Below, piece by piece: positions 44,798 through 56,640 of a stretch of DNA of 64,000 nt. Source of the stretch: Siphonodentalium dalli (lineage: Eukaryota > Mollusca > Scaphopoda > Gadilida > Siphonodentaliidae); contig CP136062.1 of assembly GCA_032622095.1 (NCBI GenBank), forward strand, positions 154,126,875 to 154,190,874, in the 5' to 3' direction. Below the pieces are notes generated by a model, which was not told the origin of the DNA, searched no databases, and worked only from the letters and a program-made list of their open reading frames with translations. Each line of letters starts with the position of its first letter. The stretch's first letter is position 1. The position numbers and the translations under genes are program-made.

Positions 44798-45720
44798 CCG
44801 CACACGTTCCGGAACTCATCTAGAGAAGTCGATAAGGTTCCAGAATAGTCCTTTCCTTGAGCAAAAATAGAACAATTCACGTGCCGTAACCGGGCATGTG
44901 AGTAGCTCATCCATAGCAACGATGGTTAAAGTCGATGTTTTAAATATTTTCTATTTGCACACTTTCATATGTCCTTGCAATCACCCATGTATGGCAGGTT
45001 TTGGTGCAGAAAAAAATGCGACGCATTTGTAACCGGCTCATGTAATTATCATGCCAGCCTACACTCTAAATCGCAAATTGGGTTAAAAATTTACAATGGT
45101 GCATATAGCACCACCCAAACGTTTAGAGTAACTTTTAACTTTTTTGTAGCTAGTGGTGTTCTTGGAGCTGCTTTGTCCACGTCATGTATCATGTACACCT
45201 TAATGTGTTGCGCTATATATAACAACACACATAATGCACATATCTATTCACATCCATTCTGATACCAAGGGTAACTTTCTATTCCGACGAAAAGACTTAA
45301 TAAATGCCTTTTATGATTGTTGTCTTATCCCCGTGTTTTAAAATGCGTTGTATAATTTATTATGTCACATTGTTTGTATTTGTTGAATGTTCGAAAAATA
45401 AAATAGCGTTTGCACTATGCACATATGTCTTCTTTTCTCTTAGAAAGTGTTCAGAAATGTATTGCCTAGTTATACTGACAATTAATTTTTATTCTCCTGT
45501 GGCAAATGATTTTTATTCTTCTGGCAAATGATTTGAGAAAGTGATTTGTCAATTTGAATAAGATGTTCGATTAGTATGTGATACATGCATCCCGGGCCGA
45601 TGTATTGCGTGGACGGAGAAACTCTCTTCTGTACCATCAGATAACACGATATTCACTTCAAATTTCGATAAACCTGACCAAAATTGTTCGGAGCAACAAC
45701 TCATCTTTGTTTGTGATATG
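44798..45720. other. No gene recognised; small inverted repeat near 45058-45130
   Basis: ACTCTAAATCGCAAATTGGG is answered by ACCCAAACGTTTAGAGT across ~75 bp, a possible tiny MITE. The remainder is unremarkable. Confidence 0.45.
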
Positions 45721-46059
45721 TTAACCCTTTACCCAACAAACCGACCAAAAACGGCCAAATAAAGCTGCAACAGCCTAAATTATCTTGGGTCTGTCTCAAT
45801 AAAACCATACAAATATGGATATCATTGGAACCGGCTCATTGACCACATTGTGATGGTTACAGTTATGCAATGTGCCAATGCATTCTCTTATATATGCGAG
45901 TCGACCATCGGTCGCCTCGCATATATAAGAGAATGCATTGGCCTAAAAAAAACACTTTTTACCATTTTTTCTTACATTCTTTAACAATTTTATATTGGTC
46001 GACTCGCATATATAAGAGAATGCATTGGCACAGGGCCGCTCTGTTGGGTAAAGGGTTAA
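45721..46059. mobile_element. piggyBac-type MITE, copy 4, one hairpin halved
   Basis: TTAA on both sides with ACCCTTTACCCAACAAACCG and GGGTAAAGGG termini, in reverse orientation to the 24 kb copy. The first hairpin (about 45873-45942) is complete. The second keeps only its right arm (45994-46030). The flanking sequence continues as in the uninterrupted repeat at 56445. Confidence 0.85.
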
Positions 46060-46245
46060 GCAAGATATGTGGATATGATGGTATCCGCATGTATTGCTAA
46101 TGATTATAGGCATTGATGAGTTGCTGTTCTGCTAATATCACAAAAAGCTACATCGCATGCCCGAACAATTTGACAAACACTGACTGACACTCACATAAAT
46201 ATGACTTGTAGATTTGTTACCACACAACTCCTTGTTATCGTGCGT
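46056..46245. repeat. Dispersed repeat copy (pair with 56445-56640)
   Basis: Shares GCAAGATATGTGGATA, GGCATTGATGAGTTGCTGTT, TAATATCACAAAA and TTGACTGACACTCACATAA-like blocks with 56 kb. Confidence 0.8.
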
Positions 46246-46329
46246 CGATAAAAGGTTTGAACTAAGTTGGTTTGTATACCATTTTGAACAGGAATATATC
46301 CTCTATTACATATCTAAAATCCGCTTTGA

Positions 46330-47225
46330 GCATTTTGTAATTCAAGATGGCGTCCAAGATGGATGCTATTTTCCGTTAAGTCCGCCATTTTCCGTATGAT
46401 GCAATTATAGTGAGATAATCTTGTCATAATTATACACATGTATACATTTGAAGCTAAGACATAACGTCATATTGAAATGGCGACCGGAAGTGGATTTTAA
46501 AACTTTTACTTTGCTAATATCACATTAAGATAAGTTTCTGTGTTTGGTATTGATTAAGAATTGTGACTTTATTTTGTATTTAGCATGTTAACTGACCATT
46601 TGAGCAATGAAATGTGCCATTCATGGAGTTCCGACACCTTCCGATCACTCAAAAATTTGATTTTTCAGAATGTCGTATAACATATCACAAAATATTACCA
46701 TTGGGATTCTAGTCATAGTTCATCAATAAATTGGGAGAACTGTGCAATGTAAGTGATACATTCTGTTTTCTATGGATATTCCAACTCAATTGTACCAAAA
46801 TTGTCACTTTGGCTCAAAATGGCTGCCAAAATGTCAGCAAAATATGAAAAATGGTAAATATTGCCTTTCGTGTCATTCAACCGCTTATAAGTTGTGGTTG
46901 ATTAACAAAATTGACTACTCTGTCTTATATAAATTGAATACTAAAAGTTTTGAAGCACCTTGATTAATGTTTACTATTTTAACCACTGAAATTACCAGAA
47001 TTATTCGATTTTTTGGTCACAAACTTGACTTCAAAATCGGCAAAATATCACTTTTTAGGTTTGAACCATTGGAACTATCTTTGGTATCAAATGTGTCTAT
47101 TGTTTTTCATATGTGTTACATGTTACACACTGAGGTGTTTTATATTAAATTACTCAAGATGGCTTGTAAATGGCTACCAAATTTGGTAAAATGTTGTCAC
47201 ATATATTCTGAACATTATTCTCGGC
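46330..47225. repeat. Degenerate repeats with AAGATGGC/ATGGCTGCC blocks
   Basis: ATGGCTGCCAAAATGTCAGC-, CAAGATGGCTTGTAAATGGC- and AAATGGCGACC-type blocks recur every ~170-340 bp. A 175-codon frame at 46967-47494 spans these repeats and has no recognisable domain. Confidence 0.5.
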
Positions 47226-47769
47226 TGTCCCGAAACATGCTACTTAATCAACTAAATGTCCTATTCTGGTTGTCCCGCTACCTTATGAGGCATAACAAGT
47301 TCATTTTAAGGGATGCAGTCAGTGGAGTCTGCCAAAACATTCCACACACAGGGCTGCAAATAAAAATGCCATCCAACCAGGGGCCCACCACCCTCCACGG
47401 GGACAAACAAAATAGTTTTCCTGCGACAAGTTTGGGACCCAGCATCTTTTCCCAGGATTTTAAACTTATAGATGCTTTTTTAATAATACATTGACAATTG
47501 AAAATTATTCGCATAAAATATGTGTTGCCTGCGAATGTGATGGTTCTATCTTGTGTTTTTATAACAATTTAAAGTGGTGGGAATATGTATGTTGTCTATA
47601 ATAAGAGATAAAAGCGGCGAGGATTAGTGAACACCTGCAACAGATAATCCTTTGAGTAAAAGGTCTACTAATTTCGGATTAAGATTATTATTCGTCTTGC
47701 ACCCATTGGTCGAATAAATGTGATAAAATCACTAATACTTCCAAGATTAACACACCTTTTGTGTAGCTC

Positions 47770-48969
47770 TCCCAAATCTCGGTAATGTTTTTATAATAAA
47801 TCGTGACACAACGCTCTTTAATTTTCTCTGGAACTCGAAGCGTGATAGAGTAAAACGCAAATATATATGTCAGGATTATAAGAATGGCGGATTAAAAATG
47901 ATTGATGAAAAACCATTTTATGATGTCCATGAACTCAGTAATATATTTACCTTTACGTGATGGCACTATGTTCCTTACTTATGACTATCATTACATAGAA
48001 AAACAAGCAAAGAAATTAACCAATCCTTTTTGGCATGATGTCCTGATGGCATATACCAAATTTCTAGAGCAAGATAGAAACAATCGCCAAATATCAGCAT
48101 GTACGTTATGGAATAACCCAAATATAGAGCAGTACGGAAAATAAATTTCACCTCCTGGCGAGAACAGTTGGTTATCTTTTTGCATGATATGCTGGACAAT
48201 AACGGTTGTTTTCTTACACGAGACGATTTACTAAGGATCTATAACATACACACAAACTTCATCACTCTTAATAACATCCAATATCAGATAAAATTACTTG
48301 CAAAATACTTGAACAGCCTATAACTCGAACAGGCACCCCCTTTTACCAAATAATTTCATTAAATTGCTTAAAAACTGTCGAGGAGGAATAGACTTTTATA
48401 CAATTTTGATCGACATTCCAACTTATACTGTAGCACACAGAAAAGGCCAAGTGTTATTCGACAACATAATTAATTGGTATATACTGGATAAATTTCCCTT
48501 TCTCACGACGTCTGACACAAAGCTGCAATGGCTACAATTCCGAATAAATTCACGAATATTATCAACTATTAAGTTTCTCAAAATGTCCAATTTACGACAG
48601 GATGATAAATGTGACAGATGTAAAAGCGAAACAGACCACATATTTTGGAATTGTGTTCACGTTCAGGAATTCATAAAGGAACCCAGCGATTGTGGTAAAA
48701 TTAACAGCATTAATCTCTGTCCCAAACAAATGACAATGATTATCGACTCGTCACCAACGGTTCCGAACTTTACAACGAATATGCTATGGCTCCTAATTAA
48801 ACAATACATATATAGAACTAAATTCAAGCCAATTAACTTATCGCTAAATGTTTTCCTCAAAGAGTTGAATTATAGATACCAATGTGAGAAGTATACCGCA
48901 CGATGCCAATCGAAACAAGAAGAATTTTCGAAAAACTGGTTCCTTTTAGAAAAGGCTTTACATGTATAA
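47770..48969 (+). pseudogene. Tx1/L1-like LINE ORF2 C-terminal part
   Basis: Frames on the plus strand follow the usual order. KRKYICQDYKNGGLKMID lies near 47855, then PFWHDVLMAY and ACTLWNNPNI (to 48140), then SWREQLVIFLHDMLDNN and TNFITLNNIQ in other frames. The last 201-codon frame has TSDTKLQWLQFRINSRIL, then DDKCDRCKSETDHIFWNC and YIYRTKF. The CxxC...H...C unit and its position fit the L1/Tx1-type tail. At least two frameshifts precede 48364, so it is inactive. The palm and endonuclease are absent. Confidence 0.7.
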
Positions 48970-50334
48970 CATGTACCCACGAATCAACACCAATCAACTT
49001 GAGTATCCTGGAAATTATCTCTTCGCCAGTTCAAAAACTCACTTAGCTATTATACCCGGAAATACGAGACCCCCCGCCAATATCACAGTGCCGTCTATGG
49101 TTAGATGTCGTACGGGAACAAAGTTCAAGGATTTAAAATCTGAATTACTATATAAAAATGAACATATATTCACTATCAGTCACTGGGAGTGCATATGGTG
49201 TACGAAAGACGTGTAAATGAAGTGAGCGAATTGGAAGAATATCACTTGATATATAATAATATGCACCTCTGTTTATATTTACATTCCTTCATCGATGTCT
49301 GTTTATTCCAATAATTTTTTTTAATTCGTTGGGACCTGCGGGTGTGAAAAATTTTGTTTGTACATATTCATGTATTTGGCCACCCCTATTTTGACGGTCA
49401 AATGGGTGGATATTTAGACAGAGTATTCTTCCCTGTTCTATGCTGCTATTGAAAACTTTTTGATTATATCTGGCTTCAGATCACTAATGGCATTAGCAGT
49501 TGAACACTTATCATATGCATAGATCTGCATAAATTGGGTCATTGTTGAGCGGAGCACATCTGGTTATCTCAGGACAATTGATATCATGTTCATTATATAT
49601 TAACAGGATAAGTTTTTATACTATAATAATATATGTTTTGCCCCCCCCCGATGCAATATGTATTTTGCCGAATTTTGGTATTCTATCCATTATTATGTGG
49701 CTACTCTCGCCCATTATAGCATCAACATTAATCAACTTAGTACAGTGTGTATGTCTGTTGACTGTATGGTCATAGGTTATGTGAGTAGGTATACAGGGAG
49801 TTAGTGATTGCATGAATGGTGTGAATAGTTATGCAATGTGTACCTATATGGCCATGGATGGGGTGTCCATGCTGAGATGTATAGGTATATAAGGAATAGC
49901 TGTATGGTCACATGCGATGTCACCATTTATACATGGAGATGCTGTCTTCATTGAAGTGGTGTATGGGTATGACGAGAGCAGCTACATCGTCCACATGTGT
50001 GTTGTTTATGTATATATTCTTTGGATGGTATCATCGAATGTATTCGCTGGTTCTGTGTTCTATTCGCTCGCTCTTAAACTTGCAATATTATCACTCGCCA
50101 ATATCCAATGGATCTTTCAAGCCAGGCGCCACATCCGGTGTATGTATTCTCGCCGGTGTTAAGCTGATCAGTTCATCATATCCGTCGATTGTATTGACCC
50201 AGTTATGTATCACATGGACGATGGACTATCTGCCTCCTCGTCTTTTCTATCATCGTCACATTCACCTCAATGTGGTGAGATATTGTATTTGACACTTATG
50301 GCATATTCCTAAGGAGCGCTATGTACATCTGTAT

Positions 50335-50338
<4 letters not shown>
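48970..50338. other. No gene recognised
   Basis: Several chance frames (for example 49912-50292) lack any domain signature. A C-run lies near 49641. Confidence 0.45.

Positions 50339-50427
<89 letters not shown>
50339..50427. repeat. (CT)44 microsatellite
   Basis: An uninterrupted CT dinucleotide array of 89 bp. Such length is expected to be polymorphic. Confidence 0.98.
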
Positions 50428-50430
<3 letters not shown>

Positions 50431-51485
50431 CTGTATCGGCTGATACCACCTGTTGACTACGTGTCTCGGTTTACAGTCTCCTCCCTGGTCTGATCAATTG
50501 GTATTCTACCAAAGGTATTGAACAGTGCAGCCAAATTGGTTTTGTCATATGCAAAATCAACGAATATCCATCAAACTAATTTGCCAATCACCCCCTCGAG
50601 AGCGCGTAACAACCCCATGCATCAGTGTGTCTCCGACCATGTCCAAACATCCAGAGCGCAGAACGTGGTCCATTAGATTGTCGTAGGTAAGCCAGAAACT
50701 GACTGAATTTGAATGTCATCATCTGATAGTCAGCGCTAACTGAAACATGGTTCAACTCAGTCCATTTAATACCATTTTCATATAATTTTATTGGATCGCT
50801 TTTAACATTCCGAAAACGCCCACCATTGTTTTCAACCTAAGAAATCCGACTATTACTCCGGATACTGTATCTTGACTTCATAGTCCCCAATTTAGATGGT
50901 TTGTTCCAGTCCCTGAGTGCAAACTGTAATTGTACTGGTTGTCATCAGTCTGTAGTTGGATGTAGCGTAGTGGGTGGTAGTTTCTTGTCGGTGCACTGCT
51001 AAAGGTTGGCATAGGTATTACTATGGATTGGTTAACATATCGATGGAAAACGAGTAGGCGGGGTATCAGTCGGCGCTGTTGCAGGGTAGGTAGTTTCAGC
51101 TGTTGTAATAAAATGGTGACTTTAGTGATATCAAGATATTCGGGTTATGTCACTTTTATTCCTTGCTCCTATTACGATTGTCAACTATAACATAAAACAT
51201 GTTTCTATATAATTGAGTAAGTCAGATAACTGAGTCTAACCCGGACAAAATAAGAGTCATTTTCATGTATACTAAGATGACCGCGGGGCGAATTGATTCG
51301 ATCACAATCCACTAAGATATTATTACCCAAACAATAGAGAGGTTTTGCAAATTCACTCTTTAAAAACACTTCTTCAAATATCTCAGTTATTCCGTCAATA
51401 ATCATAACCTCAATCACAACCTCGCGTGGCAAGTGTTACTCCGATTGAATATCAATTAATATGTAATCGTGAACCCCTTAACATG
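50428..51485. other. No gene recognised
   Basis: Unique, somewhat less AT-rich sequence without supported exon signals. Confidence 0.45.
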
Positions 51486-51689
51486 CATTAAGGCAGCTAC
51501 CACAGACAATGAACTTATCTTACCATGAAATTGTTTCATATATATCTGATGTCGTCCATTTGGTACGATTACTTCCAGCCTACGGTGATGTGGATGCATG
51601 TGTACAAGAAGACGACCAGTAGGTCATGCCATCTCCCAATAATATATAATATGTTTTATTTGAGATTTTTATTATGCGTTATCATTGTT

Positions 51690-52815
51690 ATATATTATAC
51701 AGTTATTACACAATGTTGTGTACAGTATGTGTTTTTCTTGTACGAGTCCAGGTTGTGGTGAAAAGTCATATTGGACGAGACACGCAGTGACTTTTTCACC
51801 ACAACCTGGACGAGAAAAACAAGAAAAACACACTCTGTACACAACATTGTACAATCACATTTTTATTATCCATCTGTATGTGTATCCAAATTTTGGGAAT
51901 AAAACATTTGTGGTTATTTTTGGTATTTGTCGACACTTAATTCTCTATAAAAGCCTGTAATTGATCATCAGAAAGCATGATTTGGAAAAGTAAACACGGA
52001 AGTGAGAAAAAAACTCACTGCGAAAGTGAAACGTCTGCTAAATCCACCAGTGTTGTGCGCGCATCACAGTTTCACTGATTCATTTTGCAATAGAATTAAT
52101 TCGTGACGTCACAGAGTCCCGATAAATAGATACAACCGCATGAGTGTCTGGATTTTGACGAAATTATCGCACGAGATTTGTTGGCGGAGCGATACCTCGA
52201 GTGCGGGACGCAGTCCCGCCGAGGTATCGCGTTCCGCCAACAAATCGAGTGCGATAATTCGTCACAATCCAGACACTCATGCGGTTCTATTTTTATTACA
52301 TATCTCCGTATCATGTAAGTTGGCTCACAATCGTACATCTCCGGTACAGAAAATGTGAATTTAATTGAATTTTAACGGCATTTCATGGTTAACGCAACAA
52401 TCAGACAGGGAGCCCGTCTATCCGCGAGTGACCTTGACCCATCTTTAACGATGCGTTTGAAATTAAATTCTGTGCCTCGACAAACATATTCTTGAAATGA
52501 AACTACTTGAATGAATCATCTCATCGATTGATCGCTTATTGTTTCTTTATTGTCGTGATTGAAAAAGTAAAAATAGTAACGGCGAGAACCAGTCTAACAA
52601 CACTGAATGAAATAGTTCCGTCGACAGATTGCACTAGTGCGATTCTGAGAATTATCACATGCCTGGAAACTCGTGCGATCATGCGAATTACGTTGATAGA
52701 TATGTAATAAAAAGTCATATTGCACGCTTGGGATTCCAATATGACTTTTCCCCCGGATTGGCGGATTTTGCCCAATCAGAAATAGTGTTAGTTAAGTGAT
52801 GGATAATAATACTAA
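51690..52815 (-). repeat. Paired-hairpin dispersed repeat, copy 2 (reverse of 30355-30985)
   Basis: Hairpin B (51710-51850) and the linker with AAACGTCTGCTAAATCCACC and GTGACGTCAC match copy 1. At the position of hairpin A there is an unrelated, larger hairpin (52134-52286). A stretch of ~390 bp then separates it from a small AAAAGTCATATTG hairpin (52710-52749) and the end TAGTGTTAGTTAAGTGATGG. Confidence 0.7.
52134..52286. repeat. 153 bp near-perfect hairpin
   Basis: AACCGCATGAGTGTCTGGAT pairs with its complement at 52286. The arm continues through GAATTATCGCAC, ATTTGTTGGCGGA and CGATACCTCG. The apex is GGGACGCAGTCCC. A few unpaired bases remain. Confidence 0.85.
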
Positions 52816-52829
52816 ATAAAAATTGAATT

Positions 52830-54130
52830 GGATTGGAAATGGGTACCGCGATCAATGTAGAATGAAAAGGTCGGCGCACTTCGCAATTGATGCAGTCAAC
52901 GCAAAATGAATCAGCCATTGATATACTATGCATTAACCCTTTCGTAACGAGAGCTTCGCTGGTGCAGCACTGGATATACTGTGCCAGTGCATTCTCTTAC
53001 ATATGCGACTCTCTCATATGGAGATGCGCATAAATAAGAGATTACATTGGCTTACATGGTTAATGTAAATATTGTTAGGAACATGATTTTCTTTATATAT
53101 TCATGCGAGGCTCTCTATGGGAGAATATAAGAGAAATCATGGCACATCTGAAAATTTCAGGAAGCTCCAGTCATGGAAGTGTTAATGCAGATACAAAAGT
53201 CAACGAACTTGTTATCTTCCCATGCAATTGGTTCCTATCTGCTACAGGGTTCACACTATAATATGCCAAATTGGCCAAACCAAATTTCATTTGCCATTGA
53301 TTTCGTCAAACTTTTGGCCAAAATGATTTTTACCCCAAAATGGGAAATCTAATTAAAAAACCCAAATTGATTTGAGAATCAAATTTATAATATGAGCATC
53401 TGCTAACTGTCAACACAAGGCCCGCATGGCAGTGAACTATCAAACAATGGGCTACCAAATACAATAAAACAGTAATGAGGATTAACACTAATGAATCCTT
53501 CGTCTGTCATAAGGCTGAATGGTATATGGTAGGTAATGGTATATTGTCAAGTAACATTAGTGGGATTAAAGAAGTCTAGACACGGTATTTGAAGGTGTGG
53601 ACATAATTATATAGAATGTTAGATGTTAAATAAAAAAAAAATAGTTATTAATTCTGGGACAAGAAAATGAGGATTTATTTGGTCAAAGTTTTGTTTTAAT
53701 TTGGAAAAAAAAAATAAGAATTTGCCAAACAATTGGCCCAATGATAGTTCGGCCCAGCGTGAACACTGATCTGCTGTAGTCCAACATGCAGCTTCGTACG
53801 ATTGATTCGAGACCACCATGCCACCATGCAGTGGGCTCCGCGATCAGTGTAGACTCAACGGGGCGCAGTAAAATAATGCAAAATGAATCGACCAGTGATA
53901 TAATATGCATTAAAATAGCTATCACAGACAACGAACTTATCGTCTCGTAATGCAATGTTTCCAATCTGCTGTCGTCTAACAACTTGGTATGATTGCGTCC
54001 AGCCCATCAACGTGTGGGTTCCACAATCATTGTGGATTTAAGGGTTTGCACCGATCGATTTATCCTATATTAATCGGCCAATTAGTATATCATATGTATT
54101 GCGACAGTTTCCAAAGATAATGGAGACAAT
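52830..54130. repeat. Diverged tandem repeat with ATGCATTAA and TCACAGACAA blocks (~185 bp)
   Basis: Units at 52830, 53760 and 53940 share CCGCGATCAGTGTAGA, GCAAAATGAATC, TATGCATTAA, CACAGACAACGAACTTATC and AATCTGCTGTCGTC. A partial unit occurs at 51487-51600. The first unit is split by a MITE, and 53190-53750 has no recognised feature. Confidence 0.65.
52933..53185. mobile_element. TTAA MITE, sister subfamily of the double-hairpin group
   Basis: TTAA at 52933-52936 and 53182-53185, with CCCTTTCGTAACGAGAG at the left. Two hairpins use CCAGTGCATTCTCTTACATA and TTCATGCGAGGCTCTC. It sits at the ATGCATTAA of the local tandem unit, which is intact at 53912. Confidence 0.75.
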
Positions 54131-55029
54131 ATCACCCTATATAGATCCAACACCCTGGCACATGCATGTGGCTATCTGGAAATTGAGCAGACACGTGGTC
54201 GATAACATATAACAGGCATGTCAGAAAACTGGTATTTTATGGCTGTTATCGTCGCGTTTCAATATAATAATCTATGCCTAGCTAGTGTAGTTATATCTAG
54301 CATATATTAGATGGCCTTGGTTTTTCAAACAACCAAAAGTGCAATTTGTGTTTTCTTGATAAACTTTGAGTTCGTCCAAATTTGGGGACACTTTTGACTT
54401 AGTGTAACCCCTTTACTGGAAGAATTACAATGTTGTTGTATTTGACAAACAATTGGAAATTAAGCATTCGTTCACAGCATTCAGTCGTTGGCAATGACAT
54501 TTTCGAATAGATAATAGATCTGTCCGGTCAATACAATTGAAAAAAAATATGCCTTGAAGTACTGTTGTTCGGTGGAAGCCATCTACTAACTCTATTTTAT
54601 AATTTTTTCGACAAATCTTGGGAATAGAAATTCAATAAAACTGCCAAAGTCTGCGCACTTTTCGGCTTATGCTATCTGTCATCATTTTTCTATTTAAATT
54701 TGCAAATACCTCGCTATAACCAAATACCGAATTGTTTGAAACAGAGGTTTACTGGAACATGGTCACACAAGTGTTTTTGTTTACAACCCAAATTTCCTGG
54801 AAGTGGGATCTATAGGGTGCATATATTATAATTAACTGCTAATTTAGAAAGTGTTGCCACCCTCAACTGTGAATGTTCTTCTTACTATAGATTTGTTACA
54901 TAATGGGGTATGTCTAACAACCTGGATCACCGTTATCGATGGTCTAGTGGTATGCAAGAGTGACGTGGGGAGTTGGTATATATGACTTCACTGCAATTTA
55001 GTAGATGACTTTAATTGTGACATGGCAAT
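54131..55029. other. No gene recognised
   Basis: AT-rich unique sequence; nothing supported. Confidence 0.45.
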
Positions 55030-56235
55030 ATCAAATAGAAATGGTGACAGAAAACAATGGTGCATACATAGGCATACAAGTGCATGAGAGTTGAAAGATG
55101 CCCCACCACATTGACTTGTTAAAATATAAGTTAAAAAAATTAAATAAATGAAAAAAGAGCTCGCCACTTTACGAGTCACGACACACATCTCTAGGGATAT
55201 AAATATGTCATTGCATAATTTTCGTCTCTTTTATTTATTTAATTTTTTAACATTTCACGAAATTGAAAACTAATAAAACAAAATAAGATTATGAAAAATT
55301 TAATAATAATGCTGGTTTGGAATTGATATTGCAACCGATTTTTTATATTACATTTGAATTTGATTAGGGTGATTATTGTGTCAATAATTTATTAAGAAAT
55401 CGATATAAATTCGAAACTGGTGTCTAAGGAATGATACATGATTATTGATTTCCATGTTTGTATATAATAGCAAGTTTAATTAGCCACATGTACATACGCG
55501 TGTGTGAAAGTTATAACGTGTGTTACTATGCTATTGCAAAGGAATGCATTGGAAGGAACAGTCACGATTTTACGACGCCAAACTTTCACGTTTTTCACTT
55601 TGACTTTCACGTTGTATTAATTATTTTGTTTTGACACACTTTCTCGCTCGTTTCCGCTTGAGTAGAAACTCCATTACGCCAGTATACTATATTGTTAAAT
55701 CGTCTGGCTCTCACTGTATATCAGTCAAAACAAAACGCCGATATGACCATTATGTCTATTATTTGCAGAATGCGGTCCCAGAGAGTGAATTTAGTGATGA
55801 TATCACACACAACGGGCTAGCATCACTAAATTCACCATATGTTGACCTCATTCTGCTTAGGCCTCGTCTTCTGGGAAGTATCTATTGTCTGAAATTAACT
55901 TTGTTTTAATTAATTTTCTTTGTTTTCAGTGTCTATATCCCCTAATTTGCTGAAGATAAAATGCATAACCGATGTGACTATATAATGGATGAACATCACG
56001 AACTTCAATGTGGCCATAGGTCTCCCATAACAGTGGAAGTCTAATCAGAATTAGGTGCCCAGATGGTGAAGTTGATGACGCTAGCCCGCAGTGTGGGATA
56101 GCGTCACTAAATTTCCCTCCGGGACCTCATTCTGCATAAGACAGACACGCACTATTTCGCGTGTGGGATTAAGGCCTAAGTTTCTGTGGTATTCGCATGC
56201 ACATGCTATCAATCCCCAAATGGTAAATGACGAAA
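55030..56235 (+). repeat. Paired-hairpin long repeat, copy 2
   Basis: Same blocks and order as 34740-36473, but shorter because it lacks the extra 60 bp tandem units and other insertions. Hairpins at 55765-55856 and 56046-56135 correspond to those of copy 1; the second has apex CCCGCAGTGTGGG. Sequence continues at the point where copy 1 is split by the CACTA-like element. Confidence 0.75.
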
Positions 56236-56376
56236 ACGTGTCCGTCATATGATTTCCCCACACCGTGCCACACGATGAAATAGATCATGCCACGAATCTC
56301 TACTCTGGATAACGCCCGCAGAGATCATATTCCACAAGTACAAAACCTTGGAACTTATATTTATATAACTATCAAT

Positions 56377-56640
56377 CATAAATATCGCGTAAATAGTATG
56401 TTATTTTCAAGTTCATACGCTTTGTTATGTAAACAAAATATATGCCTATGATATGTTTAGCAAGATATGTGGATAGGATGGTATCCACGTGCCTTGTTAA
56501 ACATGATGATAGGCATTGATGAGTTGCTGTTCCGCTAATATCACAAAATTCTGCTTCGCATGCCTGAACAATTTGATAAACATTGACTGACACTCACATA
56601 AGATTTGTTAACGTACAACTCCTTATTATAAGCGGTGCTT
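56377..56640. repeat. Dispersed repeat, uninterrupted copy
   Basis: The part from 56445 matches 46056-46240, and 56377-56440 matches 42700-42765. At 56455-56460 it reads ATGTTTAGCAAG, where the 46 kb copy carries the TTAA MITE. Confidence 0.75.

Noticed and set aside
46967-47494. 175-codon open frame on the plus strand
   Set aside because: It spans degenerate non-coding repeats (CAAGATGGC/GGCTACC blocks) and shows no domain; likely chance.
49912-50292. 126-codon open frame before the CT microsatellite
   Set aside because: No domain, no splice support and overlapping alternatives in other frames; treated as chance.
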